A stretch of 64,000 bases of DNA from Planctomycetota bacterium. GTDB lineage: Bacteria; Planctomycetota; Phycisphaerae; Phycisphaerales; Phycisphaeraceae. The notes below the pieces were generated by a model that was not told where the DNA came from, ran no database searches, and worked only from the letters and a program-made list of their open reading frames with translations. The stretch covers positions 3,038,001 to 3,102,000 of the forward strand of contig CP066225.1 of NCBI GenBank assembly GCA_016350165.1, read 5' to 3'. Below, one piece after another: positions 9,256-18,003 of this stretch. The position numbers and the translations under genes were made by a program. The first letter of the stretch is position 1; each line of letters starts with the position of its first letter.

Positions 9256-9924
9256 ATGAAACGCACTTTATTCGGTATTACCGCTGCAGTCACGATGACT
9301 TTCTCATTCGCGGCTCATTCAAACGCAGCAATGCTTGAGATCATTGAACCGGTCGCAGTAGTCGAACTGGATTACTTCAAAACAACTTACATGTTTGATA
9401 TCGATGGCCTCACATACACTGAAGGCACTTTCACTGAACCTAACGATCATTTTAATCTCGTTGACCCCAATCAACACCAAGGCTGGTCTCAAGCTAATAA
9501 CGGTACCCGCTACTCATATGTAGACTTTGGCGAGGATTGGGAATCTATCCGTATCGCTGAAGTATGGTCACTATATAGACCTTTTACCGCCAATCAGGCA
9601 GAGGGTGTCGGCCTTTCATCAATGTGGTGGGATGATGACACTGACAAAATTCAGGATGTAGGCGATCCTTCTGTAACTGAATTTGCTCTTGGATCATATG
9701 ACCTTGTTAACAATTCAAGTGGTCAGCTTTGGCGTCCTGATGTTAAAGTCCCAGCAATTGATGCATTCGCACTCGGTGGGCGATATCTCATGATCAATGG
9801 TCAATCAGGTTTCCATGGCCGCATTAATGAAATCGCTTTCGTTGGCTTTGTTCCAGAGCCAGCTTCCATGGTACTTATCTCACTTGGCTCGATTGCTTTG
9901 CTTAGCCGTCGACGCCTCGCCTGA
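9256..9924 (+). CDS. PEP-CTERM sorting domain protein
   Basis: A 222-aa exported protein. A GGAGG site precedes the ATG, and the N-terminus MKRTLFGITAAVTMTFSFAA is a signal peptide ending near SNAA. The C-terminus is a full sorting signal: VPEPAS, a hydrophobic stretch (MVLISLGSIALL) and a basic end (SRRRLA), expected to be processed by an exosortase. The middle (about 30-195) has no domain I recognise; it is rich in aromatic and acidic residues and resembles secreted beta-sandwich proteins. It probably forms a unit with the preceding pseudopilin and ends at a hairpin. Confidence 0.88.
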   Translation: MKRTLFGITAAVTMTFSFAAHSNAAMLEIIEPVAVVELDYFKTTYMFDIDGLTYTEGTFTEPNDHFNLVDPNQHQGWSQANNGTRYSYVDFGEDWESIRIAEVWSLYRPFTANQAEGVGLSSMWWDDDTDKIQDVGDPSVTEFALGSYDLVNNSSGQLWRPDVKVPAIDAFALGGRYLMINGQSGFHGRINEIAFVGFVPEPASMVLISLGSIALLSRRRLA

Positions 9925-9941
9925 ATATCAAGTGAGTCAAA

Positions 9942-9975
9942 ACGTTCTCCGCATTAACGTGTCGAGAACGTCTTT
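9942..9975 (+). terminator. stem-loop after PEP-CTERM gene
   Basis: ACGTTCTC pairs with GAGAACGT across a 14-base loop and is followed by CTTTATG, a modest U tract. Confidence 0.65.
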
Positions 9976-10129
9976 ATGTTGTTCAAGAGCATCCATTTCG
10001 TTTCACGCGATCGCTCACTCGTTCGTTGCGTGCAATCAATATACCCCCGCTGCATATCCCTCCTTTTAACGCAGCAATTTGTCACGCAACTCACACCGCT
10101 GGTTGATACTTCTTATTGTGAGGATGGTT

Positions 10130-12379
10130 ATGATTAAAAGATTAGCGACCGCAGCATTGTCATGCCTGCTTCTTCTTGGCATCACGCATGCTCAAGAAAG
10201 ACCACTCGTTGATGCAGGTGAGCCCTTCGGCCAGCTTCCACTCATTGACGAAATCGACTGCGCAACAGACACCGAACACGAATTCTTTGAAGGCCCTAAA
10301 AACGCATCCAAAGTCGTCGAAATCCTTGGCAAACAAGCACGCGTACTTCCACCCGATGGTGAGGCAAAATACTTCGCCTACAGAATCGGCGAAGAAAAAG
10401 GTCTACAAGCTCACAAATCATATCTCATCACAGTCGAATACCCCGATGACGCTTCACGTGTCACCATCGTTCAAGTTCGTGGCGCAGAAACAACACGTGG
10501 CTTCACCACCGGCAAATGTCTCAGTGATACACTCTTCAATTACACTGAGAACCGCTACGAATCACTCGATTTTCCGCTTACAAACAAATGGCATAATTGG
10601 ACGCTTCTCTTTAATCTCCACGAAAAATATGCAGGGATCAAACTACCACGTGGCTCAGCTGGCGCACGTCTTGAAGAACCTGAGGAAGGATTCATTGTTG
10701 TAATCACACAAAGTGATTTTCGTAACGTCGCACTATCGGAAGGTGCAGCCGTTGCAAAGATCAGGCTCTTCGAAGTACCTAATCAATCCAAGTTCTTTGT
10801 TGATCTTAAACTTCCACCTGAAGACTTGCCAAAACGCCATATCTTTTATCGTGAAGAAATGGCTGACGGCCCCATTCATTCAAAAAACTTAGCACAACGC
10901 GGTGTACGCAATACAGAAGATTGGTACGAACACAAAGTTTGGACAAACAAATTCCTCGGCATCAACACATTTACAAAAGACCTTCTCGAATTTGGCCACA
11001 ATCAAGGTTTCGACCCCGCTAACTATGGTGGCTCTGATTGGTATATCGTTGGTGATAAAACACGCTGGGGTAAGATCATCAACATGCTTAAGAAGTATGA
11101 TCAAGACATTCTCCCATACTACGAATACGCGGGTGCATCAGGAGAACCCAACGGCCTCGGTAAACGCAAACTCTCAAAACCTTTTAAAGGCGGCGATAAC
11201 TACACGCGTATCACTTGGTCAGAAAAAATGAACGCTGATGTGACACTCGACGAAACGCTCGAAGATGCGAAGAAGCTCCTCAATGCAACCATTACTGATT
11301 ATCATGGCCAAGGCGTCAACTTTATTGGTGCATGGTTCCGCCAACGCCCATCACATATGCCCGTCAGTTTTTCAAAAGCTGCGATCAAAGAATTCAACGC
11401 AGACACTAAGCCAGAACGTAAAGTAAGAAAGAGTTCATTAGCAAACAGTGATGAGTTGATGCAAAAGTATTACAAATGGTGGTTTGAGGAACGTAAGGAA
11501 TTCCTTTCAAATTTACGTGACCACCTCCGCGATAAAGGTGTCAAAGATGCTGCAATCCTGATGACATCCGAATGCAGTGAACCTGGCCGCTTTATCCCCG
11601 GTCCCGGGAAAAAGATGGTTACGGATGATGTCAAAGTTTGGGGTCCCATCATGCAACTTGAAGGGCATCACAAGTGGACAAAAATCCTTGATATCAATGA
11701 TGTTGTGACAAAAGATCTACATGCAGCCGCTCTCACATCCTGGCGACCAGACGACAGTTCATCTGAGTGGACTCACTCCGATCCAATCGCTGACCCACGG
11801 AATTACACGGATACTGAAGGCATCCATATGACCATGTCATATAAACAGATGTATACCGTAGCGAGTAAGAAGCCTTTTGATTTGTTCAGAACCAAATCAG
11901 GTGTCGCAGCGATTCGACACAATCCACTCAATGAAACAACGCAGAACAAAGAACTCGGCTATTTTGTGACAGATATGGAACGTCATGGCCCATATGCAGT
12001 CATGCCTGAAGTTATGGCTCTCGCCAACGGAGACCCACGTTATCTCGGCACACTTTCAGCTGCGACATACAACCGTGGTTTCCCAGTCTATGTTCGTAAT
12101 TTCAATATGAACTTCTTGGCGCTTCCAGCTGTTCCAAGTGAAATCATCAGTGCCGCGTCTAATAAAGATATTGTTGTTCGTGAATATAAAACTGACAATC
12201 ATGGTACATGGTACGCGGTTATCAACACAAGCATGAATGATCGTGAAGCTGTTACTGTGAGTTTTTCAGCTACAGGTAAGATCACGCATGCAGCCACGGG
12301 TGAAGCCGCGAAAGCCGCAGGGCAGTCCGTCACATTGGATCTGTACCCATATCAAGTTATCAGTTTCCATGTGAAATGA
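10130..12379 (+). CDS. large secreted protein of unknown function, possibly glycosidase-like
   Basis: A 749-aa exported protein. The ATG at 10130 has TGAGGA just upstream and begins MIKRLATAALSCLLLLGITHA, a signal peptide; the frame is open to 10079. I do not recognise the family. The first 230 residues are rich in beta-strand-like sequence. The middle (about 250-600) has the feel of a TIM-barrel carbohydrate enzyme (for example ILPYYEYAGASGE, FIGAWFRQRP, a carboxylate-rich MTSECSEPGR), and the end (WYAVINTSMNDREAVTVSF ... LYPYQVISFHVK) looks like the beta-sandwich that closes many glycosidases. That is inference from residue patterns. It follows the PEP-CTERM gene after a terminator and so is probably separately expressed. 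Confidence 0.6.
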   Translation: MIKRLATAALSCLLLLGITHAQERPLVDAGEPFGQLPLIDEIDCATDTEHEFFEGPKNASKVVEILGKQARVLPPDGEAKYFAYRIGEEKGLQAHKSYLITVEYPDDASRVTIVQVRGAETTRGFTTGKCLSDTLFNYTENRYESLDFPLTNKWHNWTLLFNLHEKYAGIKLPRGSAGARLEEPEEGFIVVITQSDFRNVALSEGAAVAKIRLFEVPNQSKFFVDLKLPPEDLPKRHIFYREEMADGPIHSKNLAQRGVRNTEDWYEHKVWTNKFLGINTFTKDLLEFGHNQGFDPANYGGSDWYIVGDKTRWGKIINMLKKYDQDILPYYEYAGASGEPNGLGKRKLSKPFKGGDNYTRITWSEKMNADVTLDETLEDAKKLLNATITDYHGQGVNFIGAWFRQRPSHMPVSFSKAAIKEFNADTKPERKVRKSSLANSDELMQKYYKWWFEERKEFLSNLRDHLRDKGVKDAAILMTSECSEPGRFIPGPGKKMVTDDVKVWGPIMQLEGHHKWTKILDINDVVTKDLHAAALTSWRPDDSSSEWTHSDPIADPRNYTDTEGIHMTMSYKQMYTVASKKPFDLFRTKSGVAAIRHNPLNETTQNKELGYFVTDMERHGPYAVMPEVMALANGDPRYLGTLSAATYNRGFPVYVRNFNMNFLALPAVPSEIISAASNKDIVVREYKTDNHGTWYAVINTSMNDREAVTVSFSATGKITHAATGEAAKAAGQSVTLDLYPYQVISFHVK

Positions 12380-12436
12380 AGATTGACTGAATTAGTTCTA
12401 TTTAACGATTAGATAATGTAGTGTTATAGGTTTGTT

Positions 12437-12474
12437 AAGCAGCCATTCTTTCGGATGGCTGCTTATTATGTGTT
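12437..12474 (+). terminator. stem-loop after the large secreted protein gene
   Basis: AAGCAGCCAT pairs with ATGGCTGCTT across an 8-base loop. The U tract is displaced (TTATTATGTGTTTTTTT). Confidence 0.7.
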
Positions 12475-12477
12475 TTT

Positions 12478-13062
12478 TTATTCAATAGTGATAGAATAAT
12501 TTTCATCCAGTCTATCCGAGTCATAGGCCTTATCGCAGGTCGCCTTCTCCCGTAAATCCTCAAGCACATGCGCATCATATGTTGCTTCAACCAATTTCAC
12601 TTTATGCGGGTTAGCGATGCATGTGTACACGGCAAAAGGAATATCTTCAGCGTCGCTAAGATCCATGATATTCATACCTTTACTGCATTTGGTCGTATCA
12701 AACTCATCGCCCTTTTTAGCTGAAGCGAAGCTACCGTCAATTCAACCTTTATCAAAATCAATGATGTCGCGGTTGCGCAGATCTTCATCCAAGATGATTA
12801 AGACTTTTTTAGATAAGCCATTTTGTGACCATTCCAGAACACTTTTGTGGCAGGTATTTCGTGGTGAATAACGCTCGAGCGGATTTCTCCATGGTGTTCC
12901 GGCTCGTAAGATCGAAAGTATGTTATTGATCATATCAAGCAGGTTATGTGCGAGTTGGCTTTGTTTGCTGGGTTCGTTTTTTTGCACAGGATGGCAAGGT
13001 GAAAATAGTTTCCTTTGGTCATCTGTAAGATTCATAAACCTATCATGGATGCCCTCTAGCAA
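12478..13062 (-). pseudogene. broken IS5-family transposase
   Basis: Two pieces in the same minus-strand frame, 13062-12745 and 12741-12478, are separated by one in-frame TGA at 12744-12742. The first piece has the N-terminal helix-turn-helix part typical of IS5-family transposases (LTDDQ..., ILRAGTPWRNPLERY, CHKSVLEWSQNGL). The second continues through IDGSF, the usual site of the first catalytic Asp, to KVKLVEATYDAH and DKAYDSDRLDENY, with the second catalytic Asp. The C-terminal part with the catalytic Glu is missing, cut off next to the terminator of the preceding gene. The likely start is the Met at about 13035. The gene is dead both by nonsense and by truncation; I could not define terminal inverted repeats. 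Confidence 0.85.
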
Positions 13063-13453
13063 AGCGCAAGAGCATGCATTAGGTTTTGGGGATAGCTTCT
13101 AATTGAGATTGTCATGTTGATATTAACCGTATCCATAATAAATGTAATTGAGACGTTAAAGTACCAATTTTTAGATTTGTCCCAATGAATTTCATGAATA
13201 TGGGGGTATTTTTGTCTGGAACTACACTTATTTCATGTCACATGATTGGTGCTGCGGAAGCAATATTTACAATATTCTTTGCTTGTTATTGAGCATATTT
13301 TTTGCTCTCCTCGCTATGTTTGGCAGCTTTGTATGGATTGCAATATTAAATGAACAGCATAGCAATCAATGTAATACATGTATGCCAGTATCCAATTAGA
13401 TCAACGTTGAGAACTCGGTAAGTAGCACATTGTGATGTGTGCATAAACAAGCA
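13063..13453. other. non-coding stretch between the IS5 relic and the tRNA relic
   Basis: No convincing gene. It contains GAGCA-N7-TGCTC at 13291-13307, similar in its half-sites to the palindrome at 6215-6229 but with a different spacer, and a small open frame from 13184 (about 35 codons) that I do not consider a gene. Confidence 0.4.
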
Positions 13454-13524
13454 TCAGTCGTTGTCGACTGGTGTCTAGGGACAGGTGACGAGATTTGAAC
13501 TCACGACATTTACGTTGGTAATGA
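13454..13524 (-). repeat. decayed direct repeat of the 3' half of tRNA-Gly plus its terminator
   Basis: This stretch aligns without gaps to 31282-31352, which holds the end of the intact tRNA-Gly(GCC) and its terminator. It shares an exact 20-base run (GAGATTTGAACTCACGACAT), and nearly all differences are transitions. Homology covers the terminator hairpin, acceptor 3' strand, T-arm, variable region and anticodon arm, then stops. The copy lacks the 5' half and cannot be a working tRNA. Both copies point the same way and flank the polysaccharide cluster, which is the geometry left when an element integrates at a tRNA 3' end. Confidence 0.8.
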
Positions 13525-14307
13525 GATGGGCGTTGGCTAAGTGTTTATTATATAGAATCTTATGTTCGGTTGGATGGCCAAAATGATGAGGGCGGGGCAG
13601 GGGTGGCGGTATGTTTGGGGTGAGTGACGCATGTGCGTGAAGTGGAATCGCATATGCGAGATATTAACGTAGCAGTCGAAGCGATAAAGCGGTAAACTGC
13701 AGCGGGTTGTGTGAATTTGGGATAGGTAGGAATTAATAGAGTTGTAAAGAGCGTAGGAGGAGGACTTGGCTGGATGGCCGATTGTATCGAATGTGGGGGA
13801 AGCCAAGAGTAGTTTTGGGATAATTTGCGAGGTTGAAGAGGAGTTAGCGACGTCGGTAGACGAAGACAAGGATGAGGTGCAGGGCGTTGATAAAAAGATA
13901 ATAGCTCGGTTGTTACAAGCGAGCAAGAGGTGAGAGACCTGAGAAACATACGAATAGGCAGATATGACGGATAGCAGGTGCTCTGCGATTGAGCGGTAGT
14001 AATTGTATTAAACTCTATGTTAAGTGTTGTCAGGTAAAAACAAAAAAAGGTACAGAATTAATAATGGTAATTGATAAGTAATTTGTTAACTATTTAATAA
14101 TTATATAGAGCAAAGCAGAGTTATTATTAGTTAATAAATTGTTTGTAATTTGCCTAAATCGAGCAGTATTGCACAATAATATCGTTTAGGAGGCGAAAGA
14201 CAATTATACTGGGAGGAGTATTAAATAATACAAAGTATAATCGTAACATGTCATTTGTCGTGGTAAATAGCCGTGTATATTTGTTGATAATTTGAAATTA
14301 AATTGAT
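13525..14307. other. gene-free stretch before the polysaccharide cluster
   Basis: Long open frames on the minus strand here (about 13537-13949) have low-complexity Ser/Thr/Pro-rich translations and no ribosome-binding site, so I do not call them. Around 14030-14300 the sequence becomes AT-rich and probably holds the promoter of the first cluster gene. A strong GGGAGGAG at 14211-14218 has no start codon at normal spacing. Confidence 0.4.
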
Positions 14308-15618
14308 ATGAAAAAGCAAATACTTCAAAAAATTGAAGATAAAAGTTACATTGTAGGTATCCTTGGCCTTGGTTATGTCGGTTTGCCGTTGGCAAAGGCT
14401 TTTTTTGAGGCAGGTTTTACAGTTTTGGGTTTTGATGTTGACCCCAAGAAGGTGGAGATGTTGAACAAGGGTGAGAACTACCTGAAGCATTTGGGTGATG
14501 ACTACGTTGAAGAGATGGCGAAGTCAGACCGCTTCAAACCTTATTCAGATTTCGAGCAACTTGATAAACCAGACTCACTGATTGCATGCGTACCAACGCC
14601 GTTGGGTAAGCACTTGGATCCAGATTTGAGTTATGTTGAGTCGACCACTGAAGCGATTGCAAAGAAATTGCGTTCGGGTCAGTTGGTGACACTTGAATCA
14701 ACGACCTATCCGGGTACGACTCGTGATGTGATGTTGCCGAAGCTTGAAGCGACGGGTTTGAAGTGCGGTAAGGATTTCCATCTGGCATACAGTCCAGAGC
14801 GTGAGGATCCGGGTCGTAAATCACACAACACGCAGACGATTCCAAAGTTGGTTGGCGGCATTGATGACGACAGCTGTGAGATTGCAGTTGCGTTATATAA
14901 GCATGCGATTTCAGAAATCATTCCAGTTTCCTCTGCGGAAGTAGCTGAGTCAGCGAAACTGCTTGAGAACATTTACCGTGCAGTGAACATTGCGATGGTG
15001 AATGAGATGAAGGTTGTGCTTGACCGCATGAATATTGATGTATGGGAAGTTGTTGATGCAGCAGCGACGAAGCCGTTTGGATTCCAGGCGTTTTATCCTG
15101 GTCCGGGCTTGGGTGGCCACTGTATTCCGATCGACCCGTTCTATCTGACATGGAAAGCTCGCGAAGTTGGTATTTCGACCCGTTTCATTGAGTTGGCAGG
15201 CGAAGTGAACCACAGTATGCCTGACTATGTAGTTGGCAAGACTGTTTGGGGCTTGAATCAAGCTGGCAAGTCGATCAAGGATGCGAAGGTATTGGTTCTT
15301 GGTTTGGCATATAAGCCGGATGTTGATGATGTTCGCGAAAGTCCAAGTTTCGAGTTGATCGAGAGATTGGCGAAGCTGGGTGCGAATGTTTCTTATAACG
15401 ATCCGCATGTTCCAGAGACGCATGAAATGCGTAAGTACAACCTAGGCATGAAGAGCGTGAATATTGATGACATTGAGCAATACGATGTTGTTGTTGTGAG
15501 TACGAATCATGCTGCGTACGATTGGGATATGATTGCGGACAAAGCTCAGTTAGTTATTGACAGTCGTGGCGCGATGCGTGGCGTGACTGGTCATGACGAT
15601 AAGATCATTAAGGCGTAA
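14308..15618 (+). CDS. UDP-N-acetylglucosamine/-mannosamine-type 6-dehydrogenase (nucleotide-sugar dehydrogenase)
   Basis: A 436-aa enzyme of the UDP-glucose/GDP-mannose dehydrogenase family, oxidising C6 of a nucleotide sugar to a uronic acid with two NAD+. The N-terminal Rossmann motif GILGLGYVGLPLA (about 17-29), the central NIYRAVNIAMVNE and the catalytic-Cys motif GGHCIPIDPFY with Cys272 are all present. Length and motifs fit the WbpA/TviB/WecC group, which act on UDP-HexNAc, better than UDP-glucose dehydrogenase; substrate is inference. It opens the plus-strand half of the exopolysaccharide cluster and is 57 bases ahead of an epimerase gene, the same pairing seen in WbpA-WbpP and TviB-TviC systems. 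Confidence 0.9.
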   Translation: MKKQILQKIEDKSYIVGILGLGYVGLPLAKAFFEAGFTVLGFDVDPKKVEMLNKGENYLKHLGDDYVEEMAKSDRFKPYSDFEQLDKPDSLIACVPTPLGKHLDPDLSYVESTTEAIAKKLRSGQLVTLESTTYPGTTRDVMLPKLEATGLKCGKDFHLAYSPEREDPGRKSHNTQTIPKLVGGIDDDSCEIAVALYKHAISEIIPVSSAEVAESAKLLENIYRAVNIAMVNEMKVVLDRMNIDVWEVVDAAATKPFGFQAFYPGPGLGGHCIPIDPFYLTWKAREVGISTRFIELAGEVNHSMPDYVVGKTVWGLNQAGKSIKDAKVLVLGLAYKPDVDDVRESPSFELIERLAKLGANVSYNDPHVPETHEMRKYNLGMKSVNIDDIEQYDVVVVSTNHAAYDWDMIADKAQLVIDSRGAMRGVTGHDDKIIKA

Positions 15619-15675
15619 GTAAAAGAAAAGCAGACTCTGATTGTTCAATCAAATCAGGCAGGAGAAAGTCATATT

Positions 15676-16683
15676 ATGGCACTATGTGATTGGCATGAGC
15701 TACACGGTGAAACCTTTGCGGGTAAGAAGGCACTAATTACAGGTGGTGCAGGGTTTATCGGTTCAAACATAAGTGAGGCATTGCTCACTTTGGGAGCTGA
15801 GGTTGTTGTCATTGATGATCTTTCAGGTGGCTTAGTTTCGAACTTTGACACGTTTAAGGATCAGTACGAGAAGGAATTCACGTTTATCGAGGGTTCGATT
15901 CTCAATGACGACTTGTTAAATCAGGCACTAGAAGGTTGTGATTATGTATTTCATCAAGCAGCCTGGGGGTCAGTACCTCGCAGTGTGACGATGCCGGTTG
16001 AATATAACGAGAACAACACGGTTGGAACGCAGAAGTTGTTGCAAGCTGCTGTGGTTCACAAAGTGAAGCGTGTTGTTTTTGCTGCTAGTAGTTCGGCGTA
16101 TGGCGATAGTGTTAAGCTTCCGAAAGTTGAGGACATGCCAGTAAGGCCGAAGAGTCCTTATGCTGCGAACAAAATCGCGTGTGAAGCATTGATGCGTGCG
16201 TATGCGAACTGTTATGAGATTGATACAGCGAGTCTGCGATACTTCAATATTTTTGGTCCACGACAGAATGCGAATTCGGCATATGCTGCGGTGATTGCGG
16301 CGTTTGCGAAGGCGTTGGATCAGGATGAACAGCCAATCATCTTTGGTGATGGCGGACAATCGCGTGATTTTACATTTGTCGACAATGCAGTTCATGCAAA
16401 CTTGTTGGCAGCGTCTGCGAAGAAGGCGATTAATGGCGAAGTGATGAATATTGCGTGTGCGAATCGCATCACGGTGAATCAGTTAGCAACGAATATGGCT
16501 TCAATGTGGGGCCAACCTCATATTGAAGCGATCCACAAAGAAGAACGCGCGGGTGATGTCAAGCACTCGTTGGCGGATCTATCATTGGCAGAGGAGTTGA
16601 TTGGTTATAAGCCACAGGTTGCATTTGAAGAAGGACTAGATGCGACGGTCGCGTGGTACAAGGAAGTATTTGCAGCATCATGA
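15676..16683 (+). CDS. UDP-sugar 4-epimerase (WbpP/TviC-like SDR)
   Basis: A 335-aa extended short-chain dehydrogenase/reductase. Visible are the NAD-binding GGAGFIGSN (about 23-31), the catalytic Ser-Tyr-Lys set (Ser in AASSSAYG near 138-140, Tyr162 and Lys166 in PYAANK), and FNIFGPRQ followed by the sugar-binding region. The pattern matches UDP-GlcNAc or UDP-GlcNAcA C4 epimerases, interconverting gluco and galacto forms of a nucleotide sugar. AGGAG lies ahead of the ATG. It works with the preceding dehydrogenase to supply an activated uronic or N-acetylgalactosaminuronic acid for polymer synthesis; the exact substrate is inferred from pairing. Confidence 0.87.
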   Translation: MALCDWHELHGETFAGKKALITGGAGFIGSNISEALLTLGAEVVVIDDLSGGLVSNFDTFKDQYEKEFTFIEGSILNDDLLNQALEGCDYVFHQAAWGSVPRSVTMPVEYNENNTVGTQKLLQAAVVHKVKRVVFAASSSAYGDSVKLPKVEDMPVRPKSPYAANKIACEALMRAYANCYEIDTASLRYFNIFGPRQNANSAYAAVIAAFAKALDQDEQPIIFGDGGQSRDFTFVDNAVHANLLAASAKKAINGEVMNIACANRITVNQLATNMASMWGQPHIEAIHKEERAGDVKHSLADLSLAEELIGYKPQVAFEEGLDATVAWYKEVFAAS

Positions 16684-16738
16684 GTATGAGTTGTTGAGTT
16701 GACGGTGTCACATACGGTATTAGATGCCCAAGCATATC

Positions 16739-17875
16739 ATGGCAGATAAACTGAATATTCTACATATTACTTATAATTCGAATTTCGATGGTGGTACTCG
16801 GTATATTCATGATCTGTCAGAGCAGCTAGTCGCGCGTGGTCACAAGGTCACGATTGCGGGTCGTAAGACGGAATGGAAGTCGCTGTTTGAGAATAAGAAT
16901 TGGGAATGGCTCGATCTGACGGTGGGCGGGAATATCAAGGAATTGATATCGACGAGTCGTGCGATTGCCAAGTATGTGAAGCGTAACAAAGTCGATGTGA
17001 TCCATACGCATTATCGTAAGGCGTCGATAGTTGCGAAGTTGGTTCAGCTTCAATGTCGAGTGCCGTTCATATTCACGGTTCATCTGACAGATTTGCCAAT
17101 GAATGGTATTTGGGGATGGCTGACATTTTGGGGCAATGAGACACACTGCCCGAGTGAGCAAGCGAAAACATGGGTTAAGGATGTCGCGTCGGTCGCAGAT
17201 GAGCGATTGCATGTCATCCCACACGGTATCGATCCATCGGAGTATCCGGAAGCGACGGCGGAAGAGCAATTGGAAGCGCGTCGTGAACTGAATTTGCCTT
17301 TGGATAAGACGATCATTGGTTATGTTGGTCGTTTAGGGCCGGTGAAGAACTCGCAGTGGTTGTTGAAGTTTGCGAAGCATTTTGCTGAGAATGGATTGCC
17401 GTTTCATTTGGTTGCGATTGGTGAAGGAACCGAACGCGAGTTGCTTGAAACGAGTATTAAAGAGCAGCAGCTTGAGGATTACTTCACGTTGTTGCCGTTT
17501 GGATCGCCGAAGCTTGTGTATTACGGATCGGATCTGATGATCCTGGCATCGAAGCGAGAAGGATTTTCGCTTGTATGCATGGAAGCGATGTGCAGTGGTC
17601 GGGCGGTGTTGCGAACGAATACAGCGGGTTGTGATGAAATGATCCGCGAGGGCGAGACGGGATACGTCGTGCCGATTGATTATGAGGTGTTTTTGTCGAA
17701 GTTGTTGGAAGTTGCATCTGATTTGGATGAGCTGAAACGGCTGGGCAAGAACGCGGCGGCGCTGGTGAGGAGTGATCTGAGCCAAGCTGTTCAAGTAGAC
17801 AAGACGGAGAATCTCTATCAATACACTGTAAGCAAGTATGGAAAGTCATACGGTAAGTCTACACGCGATGAATAG
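16739..17875 (+). CDS. family 4 glycosyltransferase
   Basis: A GT4-type (GT-B fold) enzyme transferring a sugar from a nucleotide sugar to a growing polysaccharide. The N-terminal domain has the open glycine loop NFDGGTRYIHDL, and the C-terminal domain has GYVGRLGPVKN, then SKREGFSLVCMEAMCSGRAVL, where the EGF...E-type motif contacts the donor nucleotide. The frame starts at 16724, but ADKLNILHITYNSN is the natural N-terminus, so I use the ATG at 16739; neither start has a strong ribosome-binding site. It lies in the run of cluster genes read on the plus strand, after the epimerase. Confidence 0.85.
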   Translation: MADKLNILHITYNSNFDGGTRYIHDLSEQLVARGHKVTIAGRKTEWKSLFENKNWEWLDLTVGGNIKELISTSRAIAKYVKRNKVDVIHTHYRKASIVAKLVQLQCRVPFIFTVHLTDLPMNGIWGWLTFWGNETHCPSEQAKTWVKDVASVADERLHVIPHGIDPSEYPEATAEEQLEARRELNLPLDKTIIGYVGRLGPVKNSQWLLKFAKHFAENGLPFHLVAIGEGTERELLETSIKEQQLEDYFTLLPFGSPKLVYYGSDLMILASKREGFSLVCMEAMCSGRAVLRTNTAGCDEMIREGETGYVVPIDYEVFLSKLLEVASDLDELKRLGKNAAALVRSDLSQAVQVDKTENLYQYTVSKYGKSYGKSTRDE

Positions 17876-18003
17876 TCGCGTTGTGTTGGTTTATGAAAGT
17901 GTGATGATCGAGAATTACAAGTTTTTTAGGGATGATTTATGGTATATTGTGGTACCCTGCGACACTATGTAACCGAGTGTTTGGCAAGAGGTTAGAACGT
18001 TAA

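Noticed and set aside
13537-13949. Two overlapping 129-codon minus-strand open frames
   Set aside because: Low-complexity Ser/Thr/Pro-rich translations, overlapping each other in different frames, no ribosome-binding site; explained by the G-skew of the top strand.
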